From the IMG/VR virus record IMGVR_UViG_3300007345_000331, positions 1 through 21,712 of that record: a stretch of DNA of 21,712 nt; one strand, written 5' to 3'. Position numbers and translations under genes: made by a program. Position 1 is the first letter of the stretch; each line of letters starts with the position of its first letter. Source of the stretch: a virus. Under the pieces are notes generated by a model. That model was not told where the DNA came from. It worked only from the letters and a program-made list of their open reading frames with translations, and ran no database searches. Positions 8,073 to 14,441 of this stretch are shown one piece after another.

Positions 8073-8122
8073 AACACGGGGGAAAACGGTTGTCAATCCT
8101 TAACCGTATTTTAGCCCGTGTT
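8073..8122. repeat. Nested dyad next to TA-rich palindrome
   Basis: Outer arms AACACGGG (8073-8080) and CCCGTGTT (8115-8122) enclose inner arms ACGGTT (8086-8091) and AACCGT (8102-8107). A 12-bp palindrome CTATATATATAG lies just upstream (8060-8071). The combination of an easily melted run and a large dyad beside a primase-helicase gene is origin-like; no experiment-level evidence is available. Confidence 0.55.
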
Positions 8123-8227
8123 AACCCGGCAGTGTGCTGGACAAGCCACGAAAATAAGCCCCACCGATAGCGAAACCGCCAAGCGGCACACGCACTGGGC
8201 GACCCTCCCAACCTACCTCTATCGCCC

Positions 8228-8277
8228 GAGCCGCAGGAGCGGCTCTCACTGTTCGCGCACAGGAGTGCGCTCTCCCC
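8228..8277 (-). repeat. Inverted copy of the 7982 hairpin element plus a second AGGA-loop hairpin
   Basis: Stem GAGCCGC/GCGGCTC with loop AGGA (8228-8245) and stem GCGCAC/GTGCGC with loop AGGA (8255-8270). Read on the minus strand, 8277-8251 matches 7982-8008 at 25 of 27 positions, and the two differences are the two partners of one stem pair (A-T changed to C-G). Confidence 0.75.
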
Positions 8278-8295
8278 GACTGCTCGGCTACTCGA

Positions 8296-8345
8296 CGCGC
8301 TCCCGGCCCTTTGGTGGGGCCGGTCGCGTTATCCCTGTCTTTTTT
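8296..8345 (+). terminator. Possible terminator: GC-rich stem followed by T-run
   Basis: CCGGCCC (8303-8309) pairs with GGGCCGG (8317-8323), flanked by CGCG on both sides. The run of T (8340-8345) lies about 12 nt beyond the stem base, farther than in a classical terminator, so this is a moderate call. Confidence 0.4.
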
Positions 8346-8382
8346 GCTTGCTGTGTCAAAAAGGTGTACATAAGATTAACAC
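8344..8382 (+). promoter_or_regulatory. Promoter with 30-bp dyad operator
   Basis: TTGCTT (8344-8349), a 17-nt spacer and TACATA (8367-8372) form a weak-35/fair-10 promoter for the HTH/zinc gene at 8400. The dyad GTGTCAA (8353-8359), GTAC (8366-8369) and TTAACAC (8376-8382) is symmetric about 8367.5 and covers the spacer and -10, so a bound protein would block transcription. This is the best-formed copy of the motif in the window. Confidence 0.65.
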
Positions 8383-8399
8383 CACGCATGAGGACGCCG

Positions 8400-8678
8400 A
8401 TGCCTGCCCGTGTGCTGACAGACGATGAAAGACAATGGCTTGCTGAACACGTTGCCGACCCCCTTGCCGAACAGGCCCGCCATCTCGGCGTTTGCACCGA
8501 CACAGTCAAGCGGCTGCACGTCCAGCATGGCCTTCGTCAATATCCCGGCGCCAAGTTTCAGAAGCGCAAGCGCGCCACTTGGGAGCGCCCGTGCATTAGC
8601 TGCGGCGACACCAAGCGCCGTCCGCGCAACCACTACCTCTGCAAGACATGCCGAAAGGAAGCGGGCTATGCCAGTTAG
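8400..8678 (+). CDS. HTH and zinc-knuckle DNA-binding protein
   Basis: 92 residues. The start at 8400 has GAGG six nt upstream; the in-frame ATG at 8388 has no RBS. Residues 7-45 read as a helix-turn-helix (LTDDERQWLAEHVADPLAEQ then DTVKRLH). C65, C68, C81 and C84 (CISC and CKTC) form a Cys4 zinc knuckle in a basic region. Directly downstream of the operator at 8353, it may be a controlled phage regulator or replication accessory protein. Its stop overlaps the start of the nuclease gene by 11 nt. Confidence 0.68.
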   Translation: MPARVLTDDERQWLAEHVADPLAEQARHLGVCTDTVKRLHVQHGLRQYPGAKFQKRKRATWERPCISCGDTKRRPRNHYLCKTCRKEAGYAS

Positions 8679-9048
8679 CGGACGCGGCGCGAAAGCAAAA
8701 GGCGACGCCTACGAACGAGAGTTGGCCGCCTTTTTCAACGAGGTGTGCGGGATCGAGTGCCACCGCACGCCTTTGAGTGGTGGCGGGAGGGGCGAAGCCC
8801 TTCCCGACATCACCGGCACCCCCGGCATCGCCATCGAGGCCAAGCGCCACGAACGCATTTCGCTCGACGAGTGGATGCGTCAAGCCCGCAAAAACAGCGG
8901 CCTCGACATCCCGGTCGTCATCAACCGCAAGTCACGCCAACCCCTGCCCGACAGCTACGTCACCCTGCACCTCCAAGACTTCGCCGCCCTCTACCGGGGT
9001 TGGCTCCAGCTTAACGGCTACGTGAAGGAGCAGCCCGATGACGGATAG
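8668..9048 (+). CDS. Holliday-junction-resolvase-like PD-(D/E)XK nuclease
   Basis: 126 residues from ATG 8668, with AAGGAA upstream. The Hjc-type pattern is clear: N-terminal GAKAKGDAYERELAAFF (Glu near 16-18), then LPDITG (D47), then AIEAKR (E57, K59) and a helix with ISLDEWMRQAR. Such phage enzymes cut branched recombination and replication intermediates before packaging. A longer frame from 8425 overlaps the whole zinc-protein gene and is a shadow. It is coupled to genes on both sides by overlaps. Confidence 0.8.
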   Translation: MPVSGRGAKAKGDAYERELAAFFNEVCGIECHRTPLSGGGRGEALPDITGTPGIAIEAKRHERISLDEWMRQARKNSGLDIPVVINRKSRQPLPDSYVTLHLQDFAALYRGWLQLNGYVKEQPDDG

Positions 9049-9676
9049 TAAGATCGACGAACTGATGGACGAACTCCAGTCCACCATCGACCGCACAAAC
9101 AGCCCGGACGCCTTGGTTGCCTTTCTCGTTACCGACTACAACGACCAGCTCCCCAAAGTGCGCGTCTTCGCCGCTATCCCGCCCGGCTCTGCCGATGACC
9201 TGCACGAAGTCATCAGCGCCGCCTTCGCCGAGCTGGCCGCCACTGCCCACAACACCAGCGACGCCCCTGTCATTGACCGGGTGGCCCAAGCTTTCTTCGG
9301 CTGCGACTTCTCGGAAGTCGACGACAAAGTGCGCAGCATGTGGGCGTTCAACGACAGCCTGATCAGTCTGCTCGACGCCCTCGTCGCCGCCAAGCTGGTC
9401 CGCCCGTCCGTCCACGATTGGTACTGGCCCTTCCGCAATTTCCTCGTCCAGCAGCCCTTCGACCTGAGCGATGGCCTCCGCGCTTTCGTTGGCCGTGGTC
9501 CCGATGGCAACGACGGCGACGACCTTGCGGGCATGGTGATCACCGCCGTCGCCATCCTCGCCCACTTCGATCCGGTCCACCTACCCGACGATCTCGACAG
9601 CGACATCGCCGTCGAAGCCAGCAACCTGTGCGGCTCGTTTCTCGATTGCGTCTTTGCCAAGCTGGAGGCGCATTGA
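9038..9676 (+). CDS. Hypothetical protein, acidic
   Basis: 212 residues that I do not recognise. It starts at an ATG overlapping the nuclease stop, with AAGGAG 7-8 nt upstream. It is acidic (many Asp), predicted mainly helical, with no signal peptide or membrane segment and only two Cys. The stop overlaps the next start (TGATG), so it is co-translated with the nuclease upstream and the secreted protein downstream. Confidence 0.65.
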   Translation: MTDSKIDELMDELQSTIDRTNSPDALVAFLVTDYNDQLPKVRVFAAIPPGSADDLHEVISAAFAELAATAHNTSDAPVIDRVAQAFFGCDFSEVDDKVRSMWAFNDSLISLLDALVAAKLVRPSVHDWYWPFRNFLVQQPFDLSDGLRAFVGRGPDGNDGDDLAGMVITAVAILAHFDPVHLPDDLDSDIAVEASNLCGSFLDCVFAKLEAH

Positions 9677-10047
9677 TGATCCGCATCGCAGCCGCTGCCG
9701 TCTTCGCCCTCGTCATCACCCTGTTGTGGCACCAGCAGTCTAGCGCGCAGAACATCATCACGCCGCGCGACCGCTTCCTCGAGATGCTGGACGAAGCACA
9801 GGCCGAGCCAACGCACGCAATCTGGTTCTACATCGCTGGCCTCATCGGCGGCGCCAACCTCGCCAGCGTTGCCCTCACTGGCCAGCCGATGGTCTGCGAC
9901 ACGCACAAGTTCGAAGACCAAGAGCGCACCACCGAAGTCATCATGGATTGGCTCGTCCGTTACGGCCACCTCGACAACCCCGACTTCCTTCTCGAAGTCG
10001 CTGCCCCTTTAGCTTTCGCAGAGGAGTACCCCTGCACCGAGATCTGA
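9676..10047 (+). CDS. Secreted Rap1a/Tai-like protein
   Basis: 123 residues. Residues 1-24 are a Sec signal peptide ending near SSAQN. The mature part has FYIAGLIGGANLA, a central Cys in VCDT, a helix with DWLVRYG, and an AFAEEYPC end. This layout (two spaced Cys, AL..AF.PC end) matches the Rap1a/Tai family, whose founders are periplasmic immunity proteins against type VI amidase effectors. In a phage it could act in the periplasm on cell-wall enzymes, or be a host-benefit gene. The family call is by pattern and moderate. Confidence 0.55.
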   Translation: MIRIAAAAVFALVITLLWHQQSSAQNIITPRDRFLEMLDEAQAEPTHAIWFYIAGLIGGANLASVALTGQPMVCDTHKFEDQERTTEVIMDWLVRYGHLDNPDFLLEVAAPLAFAEEYPCTEI

Positions 10048-10184
10048 GCGCGGCCTGCCACCATTCCGCGCTCCCGCCCCTGCCCATAAGAGCAATCTCC
10101 TCCCTGCTGCTGGGCGGGGGCGGTCCTGCCAACAAGCCACAGTCAAACGCAAGTACCGGGTTTTTCCTTCCTGTGGCCTAAACT
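10048..10184. other. Intergenic region with long inverted repeat
   Basis: Contains GCCACAG (10136-10142) and CTGTGGC (10171-10177), a 7-bp inverted repeat with a 28-nt loop. On the minus strand a GGAGGAGATTGC leader (near 10105-10092) precedes ATG 10087, which opens a 48-codon frame antisense to the secreted protein; I do not call that a gene. Confidence 0.4.
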
Positions 10185-10209
10185 GCCCCGCTTCGGCGGG
10201 GCTTTTTTT
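10185..10209 (+). terminator. Rho-independent terminator
   Basis: GCCCCGC and GCGGGGC (7-bp perfect stem) close a TTCG loop at 10185-10202, followed at once by seven T (10203-10209). This is a textbook terminator. It ends only 2 nt before the RBS of the gene at 10222. Confidence 0.9.
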
Positions 10210-10221
10210 CAGGAGCAGAAA

Positions 10222-10473
10222 ATGCACACAGACAAACGCGCCCTCTACCAAATGGCAGCTACCATCCTGTCAGGTCTGATGGCCAAAGGCAGCTACTACA
10301 CAGGCGACCCGAAGGTCGCCGCAGCGGCTGCATGGGACTACACCGAAGCACTTATCAATGAGCGCGATAGACGCATTGAGGCTCGTATAGAGCGAAGCCG
10401 CCAGAAAGAACGAGAAAGATACAAGGCCGAGCACCCGCAAGACCCGGACGACAGCCACCCAGCCAGCCCTTAG
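10222..10473 (+). CDS. Small phage protein of unknown function
   Basis: 83 residues with AGGAG 8 nt before the ATG. The first half (YQMAATILSGLMAKGSYY and AAAAAWDYTEALI) is the style of small phage proteins found in early or accessory regions; the second half is a highly charged helix (RRIEARIERSRQKERERYK) and a Pro/Asp tail. No motif assigns a role. A strong terminator ends within the leader, so expression would need read-through or a promoter not recognised here. Confidence 0.62.
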   Translation: MHTDKRALYQMAATILSGLMAKGSYYTGDPKVAAAAAWDYTEALINERDRRIEARIERSRQKERERYKAEHPQDPDDSHPASP

Positions 10474-10510
10474 TCTGTCAACATTAATAAATCGCCGGGA
10501 ATTTTAAAAA

Positions 10511-11320
10511 ATGGTCGACGTCGTCACAACGCCGGATCTCTTCCCCCTACAGGAAGACGGGCGCATGTTTCCTGTCACGCTGTCCGCCTATCGCACAGAC
10601 TACGATGGCCCACAGCACACCTACCAATCTGGTGTCGACTATCCGCCCGCCACGATCCGCTTCTACAACCCCGGTGGCGTCGCCAAGCGCTCCGACAATG
10701 CCCAGTCTTTCTTTGGCGCCCTTCAGTCTGCCGACCTACCGGGAAGCGACGGCAAGCCCCTGCCCACGCCCGCCTTCCAGTCGCCCGCAGACGGCGTTGC
10801 CTACTACGGCTATTGGGTTGCAGACCGGGTCGGCGAAAAGCCCACCATCTCCAAGATCGTGGCCCAGTACAACACCGGCAACTCAGCCGCCTACCAGCGT
10901 TACGTCCAGTCCGCCACAGGCCTCAACGCCGACGACGAACTATCCGACACCGATCTGGCCAAGGTGGCCCGAGCCATGTTTGAGTGGGAGAGCGGCGGCA
11001 CCTCATCCGACAGCATGAACGCCAAGGCGCTCGACGCGATGCTTTCCGACGTCGACATTGAGGACGAGATTGAACGTGGCCGTAAGGTTCACGAAGCGGT
11101 CCAGTCTGGCGACACAATCGGCGCTGCCATTCTGGGCAGTTCTGCCAACGTCTCCGCCAACGACGAGGTCTCGTCACGGCTCTCCACTATTCCGCAAGAC
11201 CTGTCAGTCTTTGGCCAGACGTTGATCAGCCCGCTCGGCGACTACGTGATCCATAGAAAAAGCCCCGAGCAAACACTCGGGGCTTCAACAATGTCGGAGT
11301 TTCTCCGCCTCCGCTACTGA
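10511..11320 (+). CDS. P5-like phage structural/lytic-type protein
   Basis: 269 residues from ATG 10511, which lacks a clear RBS; ATG 10565 has AGGAAG about 8 nt upstream and is an alternative. FYNPGGVAKRSDNAQSFFGA, then FQSPADGVAYYGYWVAD, then ISKIVAQYNTGN and AYQRYVQSATGL follow the pattern of phage proteins annotated as structural protein P5, thought to be related to lysozyme/transglycosylase-like virion enzymes. The C-terminal third lacks clear motifs. The 3' end contains a hairpin that acts as a terminator for the opposite strand and overlaps the convergent gene by 7 nt. Confidence 0.6.
   Translation: MVDVVTTPDLFPLQEDGRMFPVTLSAYRTDYDGPQHTYQSGVDYPPATIRFYNPGGVAKRSDNAQSFFGALQSADLPGSDGKPLPTPAFQSPADGVAYYGYWVADRVGEKPTISKIVAQYNTGNSAAYQRYVQSATGLNADDELSDTDLAKVARAMFEWESGGTSSDSMNAKALDAMLSDVDIEDEIERGRKVHEAVQSGDTIGAAILGSSANVSANDEVSSRLSTIPQDLSVFGQTLISPLGDYVIHRKSPEQTLGASTMSEFLRLRY
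11256..11284 (-). terminator. Minus-strand terminator inside a plus-strand gene
   Basis: AGCCCCGAG (11261-11269) and CTCGGGGCT (11276-11284) form a perfect 9-bp stem with a 6-nt loop. Read on the minus strand it is followed by five T (11260-11256), so it fits termination of the gene ending at 11314. It lies within the coding sequence of the P5-like gene. Confidence 0.8.
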
Positions 11321-11559
11321 GGCGGCGGGTACTTCCGGTGGGCCTCGACCAGTCGCCAGTGCTCCGGCAACAGATTGCCAGCGCTGATCTCTTCAATCCG
11401 ATTTAGCGCGTGCTGCTCCAGCTCGTCGCCGTAAAGCCCCGTATCAATAGCCATGTTCACCATGTCGTAGCACATGGCCACCCAGCGCACGTTGAACTGT
11501 AGCTCGCCGACCACCGACTTGTGCAGCGCCTCGACGTTTGCCTCATCCGTTGGCCCCAT
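11314..11559 (-). CDS. Small hypothetical protein
   Basis: 81 residues from ATG 11559: MGPTDEANVEALHKSV, then a helix with FNVRWVAMCYDMVNMAI and ELEQHALNRIEEI, ending HRKYPPPQ. I do not recognise it; it looks like a small helical phage protein. The frame extends upstream, but that part reads like a shadow and would remove the overlap with the short frame at 11785. A strong minus-strand terminator lies 30 nt after its stop. Confidence 0.55.
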   Translation of the reverse strand: MGPTDEANVEALHKSVVGELQFNVRWVAMCYDMVNMAIDTGLYGDELEQHALNRIEEISAGNLLPEHWRLVEAHRKYPPPQ

Positions 11560-11785
11560 ACTCGGCGCCCCCCATCGGAGGCGGGCACCAAACTTGGCCC
11601 TTGGAAATCGAGGTCCAGCGCAACGGGTGCAGTTGCTCGCCGGGGCGTTTGACCAGCCAGCCAGCCCGGACAGACCTCCCACGCCCACAGGGCGGGTCAG
11701 TAGCCCAGTATTCAGAACATAAATGGAACAAAGAATGGCGCGCTAAATTAGCGCTTGCGTGGCCTGCCTTCGTATGGCCTAGCAT
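11543..11785 (-). CDS. Possible small Cys-containing protein
   Basis: 80 codons from ATG 11785 with GAGGAGATTGCCA directly upstream, the same leader type as genes near 20 kb. The product has WATDPPCGRG and VWCPPPMGG and three Cys but no family I recognise. It overlaps the start of the gene at 11559 by 17 nt, typical of coupled phage genes. Codon use is less biased than its neighbours, and plus-strand frames over the same bases are also open, so this is a weak call. Confidence 0.35.
   Translation of the reverse strand: MLGHTKAGHASANLARHSLFHLCSEYWATDPPCGRGRSVRAGWLVKRPGEQLHPLRWTSISKGQVWCPPPMGGAEYGANG
11740..11754. repeat. Near-perfect palindrome
   Basis: GCGCTAA and TTAGCGC flank a single A: 7-bp arms. 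It lies inside the weak short frame, upstream of integrase A. It may be a binding site; no function is assigned. Confidence 0.45.
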
Positions 11786-11847
11786 TGGCAATCTCCTCAC
11801 GTTGTGCGCACATCGTGGCGGGATGCGGCAATCTCCTGCTGCTTGGA

Positions 11848-11875
11848 GGGTCGGCTTCGTGGTTGGGGCCGACCC
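11848..11875. repeat. 8-bp-arm hairpin
   Basis: GGGTCGGC (11848-11855) pairs with GCCGACCC (11868-11875). Neither strand is followed by a good T-run, so I do not call it a terminator. The loop, on the minus strand, contains CCAACCACGAA, also found before the gene at 18439. Confidence 0.5.
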
Positions 11876-12133
11876 TTCGCTTTGTGCTAACCACCACTTA
11901 GTCAAAACGATGGGTGTTAATAAAACGAACCGCATAACCCGCGTCAACCCACCCAAAAGACCCCACCAGCCACTCCACAAAATGGCCCACTAAGGCAGGA
12001 CTACACACAGCCACCCCACACCAGCCGACCGTAGATGCGCGCTGTGAAAATCCCTGTTGTCTGATCCGACACAAAAGTTTCCAGCATTCCCAGACACTTA
12101 CACACATACTCACACCCCCTCTACTCCACGGTA

Positions 12134-12198
12134 TTGACGAAAATCACTCCACAAGCTACGGCTACAACGGGTTAAATGAATGCAAACATTTTTAACCC
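12134..12198 (+). promoter_or_regulatory. Possible promoter and 30-bp dyad before integrase A
   Basis: TTGACG (12134-12139) is a good -35; the -10 17 nt on (TACGGC) is weak. Downstream, GGGTTAA (12169-12175) and TTAACCC (12192-12198) form a dyad spanning exactly 30 bp, the same span and a similar arm (GKGTYAA) to the operator at 8353, but with GCAA rather than GTAC in the centre. It would lie over the transcription start. Confidence 0.42.
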
Positions 12199-12224
12199 AG
12201 CCATGCCTTACAGGAGATAAACGC

Positions 12225-13322
12225 ATGCCAGCCACGCTACCACCGCATATCCACCAGACCAGAAACGGCACCTTCACCGCCCGTCTCCGTGTCCCCGCCG
12301 ACCTCCAGCCCGTGCTCGGCAAGACCGAGCTGCACAAGTCTCTCCACACTAAGAACCTGCGCGAAGCCAAAGTCTTGGCCCCAACCATCGTCGCCCAGCT
12401 CCGCCACCAACTCGACGAGGCCAAGCTCGCCCCGCACCCCGACCACGGCACCCCAATAGAAGCAGCCGCAGAGTTCCTACCACCCCGCCCCCGCCACAAG
12501 GCCGTGCTGCGCGATCTAATAAATCACACCCGCCTTCAACACGTCGAGTATCTGACCCTCTCCCACTGGCAGCGATGGTGCTACAGCCGGGAAGATTTGC
12601 AGCCCCAACGAACAGTAGCCACCGTCCGCAACGAGACCACGCTCATCCGCTCGGCCATCCTCAAACTGATGGCCTCTCGCCGCCTGCCCTTCGACCGCAA
12701 CCTGCTGACCCACCCCAAGTGGCGAGAAACAACGAAGGCCGAAATCCGCACCCGCCAGCAAGCCAACAGCCCCTACACCCTCGACCGTTGGCAGGAACTC
12801 TACGACGCCATGCCCCGCCGCACTGCCTTCCAGCGGTCCTGCCGAGCTGCCTTTGCCCTTGGTCTCCTCACCGGCGCTCGCATCAGCGAGATCGCCAACA
12901 TGACCACGGCCCAGATCCAAGACAATCTGTGGACGATCCCCCGCAGCAAGACCCTGCACGGCGAGCGAACGATCCCCCTAAACTCATTGGCCCAAGACGT
13001 CATCGCCAGCCTGACCCCAGACCCCGACGGCTTTCTGTTCTCCCGGCGAGACGATGACTGGTCGACCCAAGCCACCCGCTATTCGATGGCCCTAGCTCGC
13101 ACCCTAAAAAAAGCGGGTGCCGCCTCGCATGAAACCATGCACAGCACCCGCTCGACTTTCCGCACGCTCGTCCCTCGCTACGCCAGCTCACCCGAAGGCA
13201 CCATCGACATGCTGATGGGGCACGCCCCACCCAAGCACGTCGCCGCCGCCTACTACCGGGCCAGCCTAGCCGACTGCATCACTTTAATGCGCGCTTACAC
13301 GCCTTCAATCCGTCTGGATTGA
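12225..13322 (+). CDS. Tyrosine recombinase/integrase A
   Basis: 365 residues from ATG 12225, with AGGAG 8 nt upstream. The N terminus (GTFTARLRVPADL, SLHTKNLREAK) is the arm-type and SAM-like region of phage integrases. The catalytic set is complete: R219 (TGARISEI), K242, H306 and R309 (HSTR), H333 (MGH) and Tyr 343 or 344 (AAYYR). It integrates or excises DNA at an att site. It faces opposite to all neighbours to its right and overlaps the convergent gene at 13632 by 44 nt. It is unlike integrase B in length and sequence. Confidence 0.9.
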   Translation: MPATLPPHIHQTRNGTFTARLRVPADLQPVLGKTELHKSLHTKNLREAKVLAPTIVAQLRHQLDEAKLAPHPDHGTPIEAAAEFLPPRPRHKAVLRDLINHTRLQHVEYLTLSHWQRWCYSREDLQPQRTVATVRNETTLIRSAILKLMASRRLPFDRNLLTHPKWRETTKAEIRTRQQANSPYTLDRWQELYDAMPRRTAFQRSCRAAFALGLLTGARISEIANMTTAQIQDNLWTIPRSKTLHGERTIPLNSLAQDVIASLTPDPDGFLFSRRDDDWSTQATRYSMALARTLKKAGAASHETMHSTRSTFRTLVPRYASSPEGTIDMLMGHAPPKHVAAAYYRASLADCITLMRAYTPSIRLD

Positions 13323-13632
13323 TCGTCCAGCCCATCATCGAGGCCCAGTCGAGCACCAGCTCCAGATCGTAATGCCAAACGTAACTCACCTGCTCGGCGG
13401 GCAGCCCCTGCCGACGCAGGTTGGCCAGCCGCCTCGTCGTCTTCACGTCCAGCAACTGCATCACCTGCTTGTTGCCCAGCGTCTTGGGCTGCTTGGCCTT
13501 CTCTTCAGCGGCGATCAGCCGATCCAGCTCCTCGAGCCGCACACCCTGCATCAGCAGCGCGTACTTCCGATCCGCTATCGCCACTTGCTCACGCCGTGCG
13601 TCAGCGCACAGGCCTTCCCACATCAGCGTCAT
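13279..13632 (-). CDS. HTH protein, possible excisionase-like factor
   Basis: 117 residues. Start ATG overlaps the upstream stop (ATGA). Residues ~50-80 (LGNKQVMQLLDVKTTRRLANLRRQ then LPAEQV) look like a MerR/excisionase-type helix-turn-helix, followed by VSYVWHYDLELVLDWAS. The N-terminal half is a long helix. It lies directly against the end of integrase A, so it might be a directionality factor, but that is inference. Other small phage DNA-binding proteins share this fold. Confidence 0.6.
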   Translation of the reverse strand: MTLMWEGLCADARREQVAIADRKYALLMQGVRLEELDRLIAAEEKAKQPKTLGNKQVMQLLDVKTTRRLANLRRQGLPAEQVSYVWHYDLELVLDWASMMGWTINPDGLKACKRALK

Positions 13633-13907
13633 AGGCCATCCAGCACCCGCCGCATCTGATCGGGCGCCAATCGCAGTGCCCCACTCAGCTCGGCAAGCTC
13701 CTCGCCAGACGCAGCCCGTAGCCCGTCTTTGATCCGCCGTTTAATGGAGTTGGCCCGTCTGTCTTCCGGGCGTTCTTCGTGGGGCAGCGCCTGCCCCCGC
13801 AAGACCGAGAGGGTGCGCTCTAACCGCACCCGCAAGGTTGGCCCCATATCCTCGTCGCTGTCCAGCAGCTCGAGCAGCATGTTGGCCGCAGTTCTATTGG
13901 TGTCCAT
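13629..13907 (-). CDS. Small hypothetical protein, charged
   Basis: 92 residues from ATG 13907 with GAAGGG 8 nt upstream; a GTG at 13916 has no spacing for an RBS. Helical and charged, with an acidic SDEDMG segment, a basic middle (RRANSIKRRIKDG) and a SGALRLAPDQMRRVL end that could be a short HTH. Role unknown. It has its own promoter (13944-13971) and is coupled to the HTH gene downstream by ATGA. Confidence 0.62.
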   Translation of the reverse strand: MDTNRTAANMLLELLDSDEDMGPTLRVRLERTLSVLRGQALPHEERPEDRRANSIKRRIKDGLRAASGEELAELSGALRLAPDQMRRVLDGL

Positions 13908-13943
13908 GGTGTACACCCTTCAGCAAGTTAACCTCGCCGACAG

Positions 13944-13971
13944 AGTGTACACTTTTTTAACAGTTCGTCAA
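13944..13971 (-). promoter_or_regulatory. Promoter with operator half-site
   Basis: On the minus strand: -35 TTGACG (13971-13966), 16-nt spacer, -10 TACACT (13949-13944). The spacer holds CTGTTAAAAA and then GTGTAC, the same order and spacing as the operator motif at 5571-5553 and 8353. The second arm of the dyad is absent. A further GTGTACAC lies at the RBS (13909-13916). It should drive the genes at 13907 and 13632. Confidence 0.6.
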
Positions 13972-14423
13972 TTTCCGTTGACCATCAGCCCCGGCTTCAC
14001 CGGCGCAATGAGATGGCGCAGCTCGTCTGTGCCGCCCACCTCAGTCTTGAGCATGTAGTCCTTGCCAAAGCCGCCCGTGGCCGCCAGATAGTCGGCGTCC
14101 TCCGCCGCATCCAAGAACCGCTGGCACATGACCCGCAGCTCCGACTGCCTCGTAACACCAAACTTCTTACCGATCTGCCGCTGGTGCGTCTTTACGGTCT
14201 CCGTCGAGATGCCGCCCATGATTTTGGCGACATCCTCCAACTTCATCCCGTAAACCATCCCCTGCAAGACAGCATGCTGGCGTGGCGTCAGCTTGGTCAG
14301 CTCGGGGATCTCCGCCCCGGCCAGCCCGCCTTTCCCTTTGGCCTCCATACGCAGCACGACCTGCGTCAGCCCCTCCACGGCGAGGCGTAGGCTTTGCAGC
14401 TCCCTTCTAGTCTCGTCGTCCAT
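13968..14423 (-). CDS. LuxR-type HTH regulator
   Basis: 151 residues from ATG 14423 with GAGGAA 7 nt upstream; a longer frame to 14480 would read through the hairpin in the leader. Residues 44-105 match the GerE/LuxR-type HTH: LTPRQHAVLQGMVYGM, then DVAKIM, then STETVKTHQRQIGKKFGVTRQSE. The N terminus is a short coiled helix rather than an autoinducer or receiver domain. It sits in the lysogeny region next to integrase B, so it may control lysogeny or the accessory genes. Confidence 0.75.
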   Translation of the reverse strand: MDDETRRELQSLRLAVEGLTQVVLRMEAKGKGGLAGAEIPELTKLTPRQHAVLQGMVYGMKLEDVAKIMGGISTETVKTHQRQIGKKFGVTRQSELRVMCQRFLDAAEDADYLAATGGFGKDYMLKTEVGGTDELRHLIAPVKPGLMVNGN

Positions 14424-14441
14424 GGTTCGTTCCTCACAGTG

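Larger units (their letters stand above)
7801..8399. other. Gene-free structured region, candidate replication origin or structured RNA
   Basis: No coding frame here has a credible start and composition. It holds a 9-bp-arm hairpin (7936-7967), two hairpins with 4-nt loops each followed by CGAACGAACT (7989-8046), a TA palindrome (8060-8071), a nested dyad (8073-8122), two hairpins with AGGA loops (8228-8270), a GC-rich stem near 8298-8327 and the operator at 8353. Its position directly after the primase-helicase gene suggests an origin. A regulatory RNA or stacked transcription signals would fit the same structures. Confidence 0.5.
11786..12224. other. Gene-free region upstream of integrase A
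   Basis: 439 nt without a supported gene. It holds a hairpin with 8-bp arms GGGTCGGC/GCCGACCC (11848-11875), two minus-strand AGGAGATTGC leaders (near 11799-11787 and 11838-11827, the second facing ATC rather than ATG), and the dyad at 12169. From about 12000 it is AC-rich on the plus strand with no strong structure. A phage attachment site could be here but cannot be recognised without the host junction. Confidence 0.5.

Noticed and set aside
10010-10087. 48-codon minus-strand gene with a good RBS antisense to the secreted protein
   Set aside because: Arg-rich, shadow-like composition; only the leader is notable.
11538-11993. Plus-strand 151-codon frame before integrase A
   Set aside because: No RBS, low-complexity composition and no motif; it overlaps the minus-strand gene with a better start.
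12010-12130. AC-rich stretch as a possible attachment site
   Set aside because: No tRNA-like sequence or clear repeated core; att sites cannot be called without the host junction.
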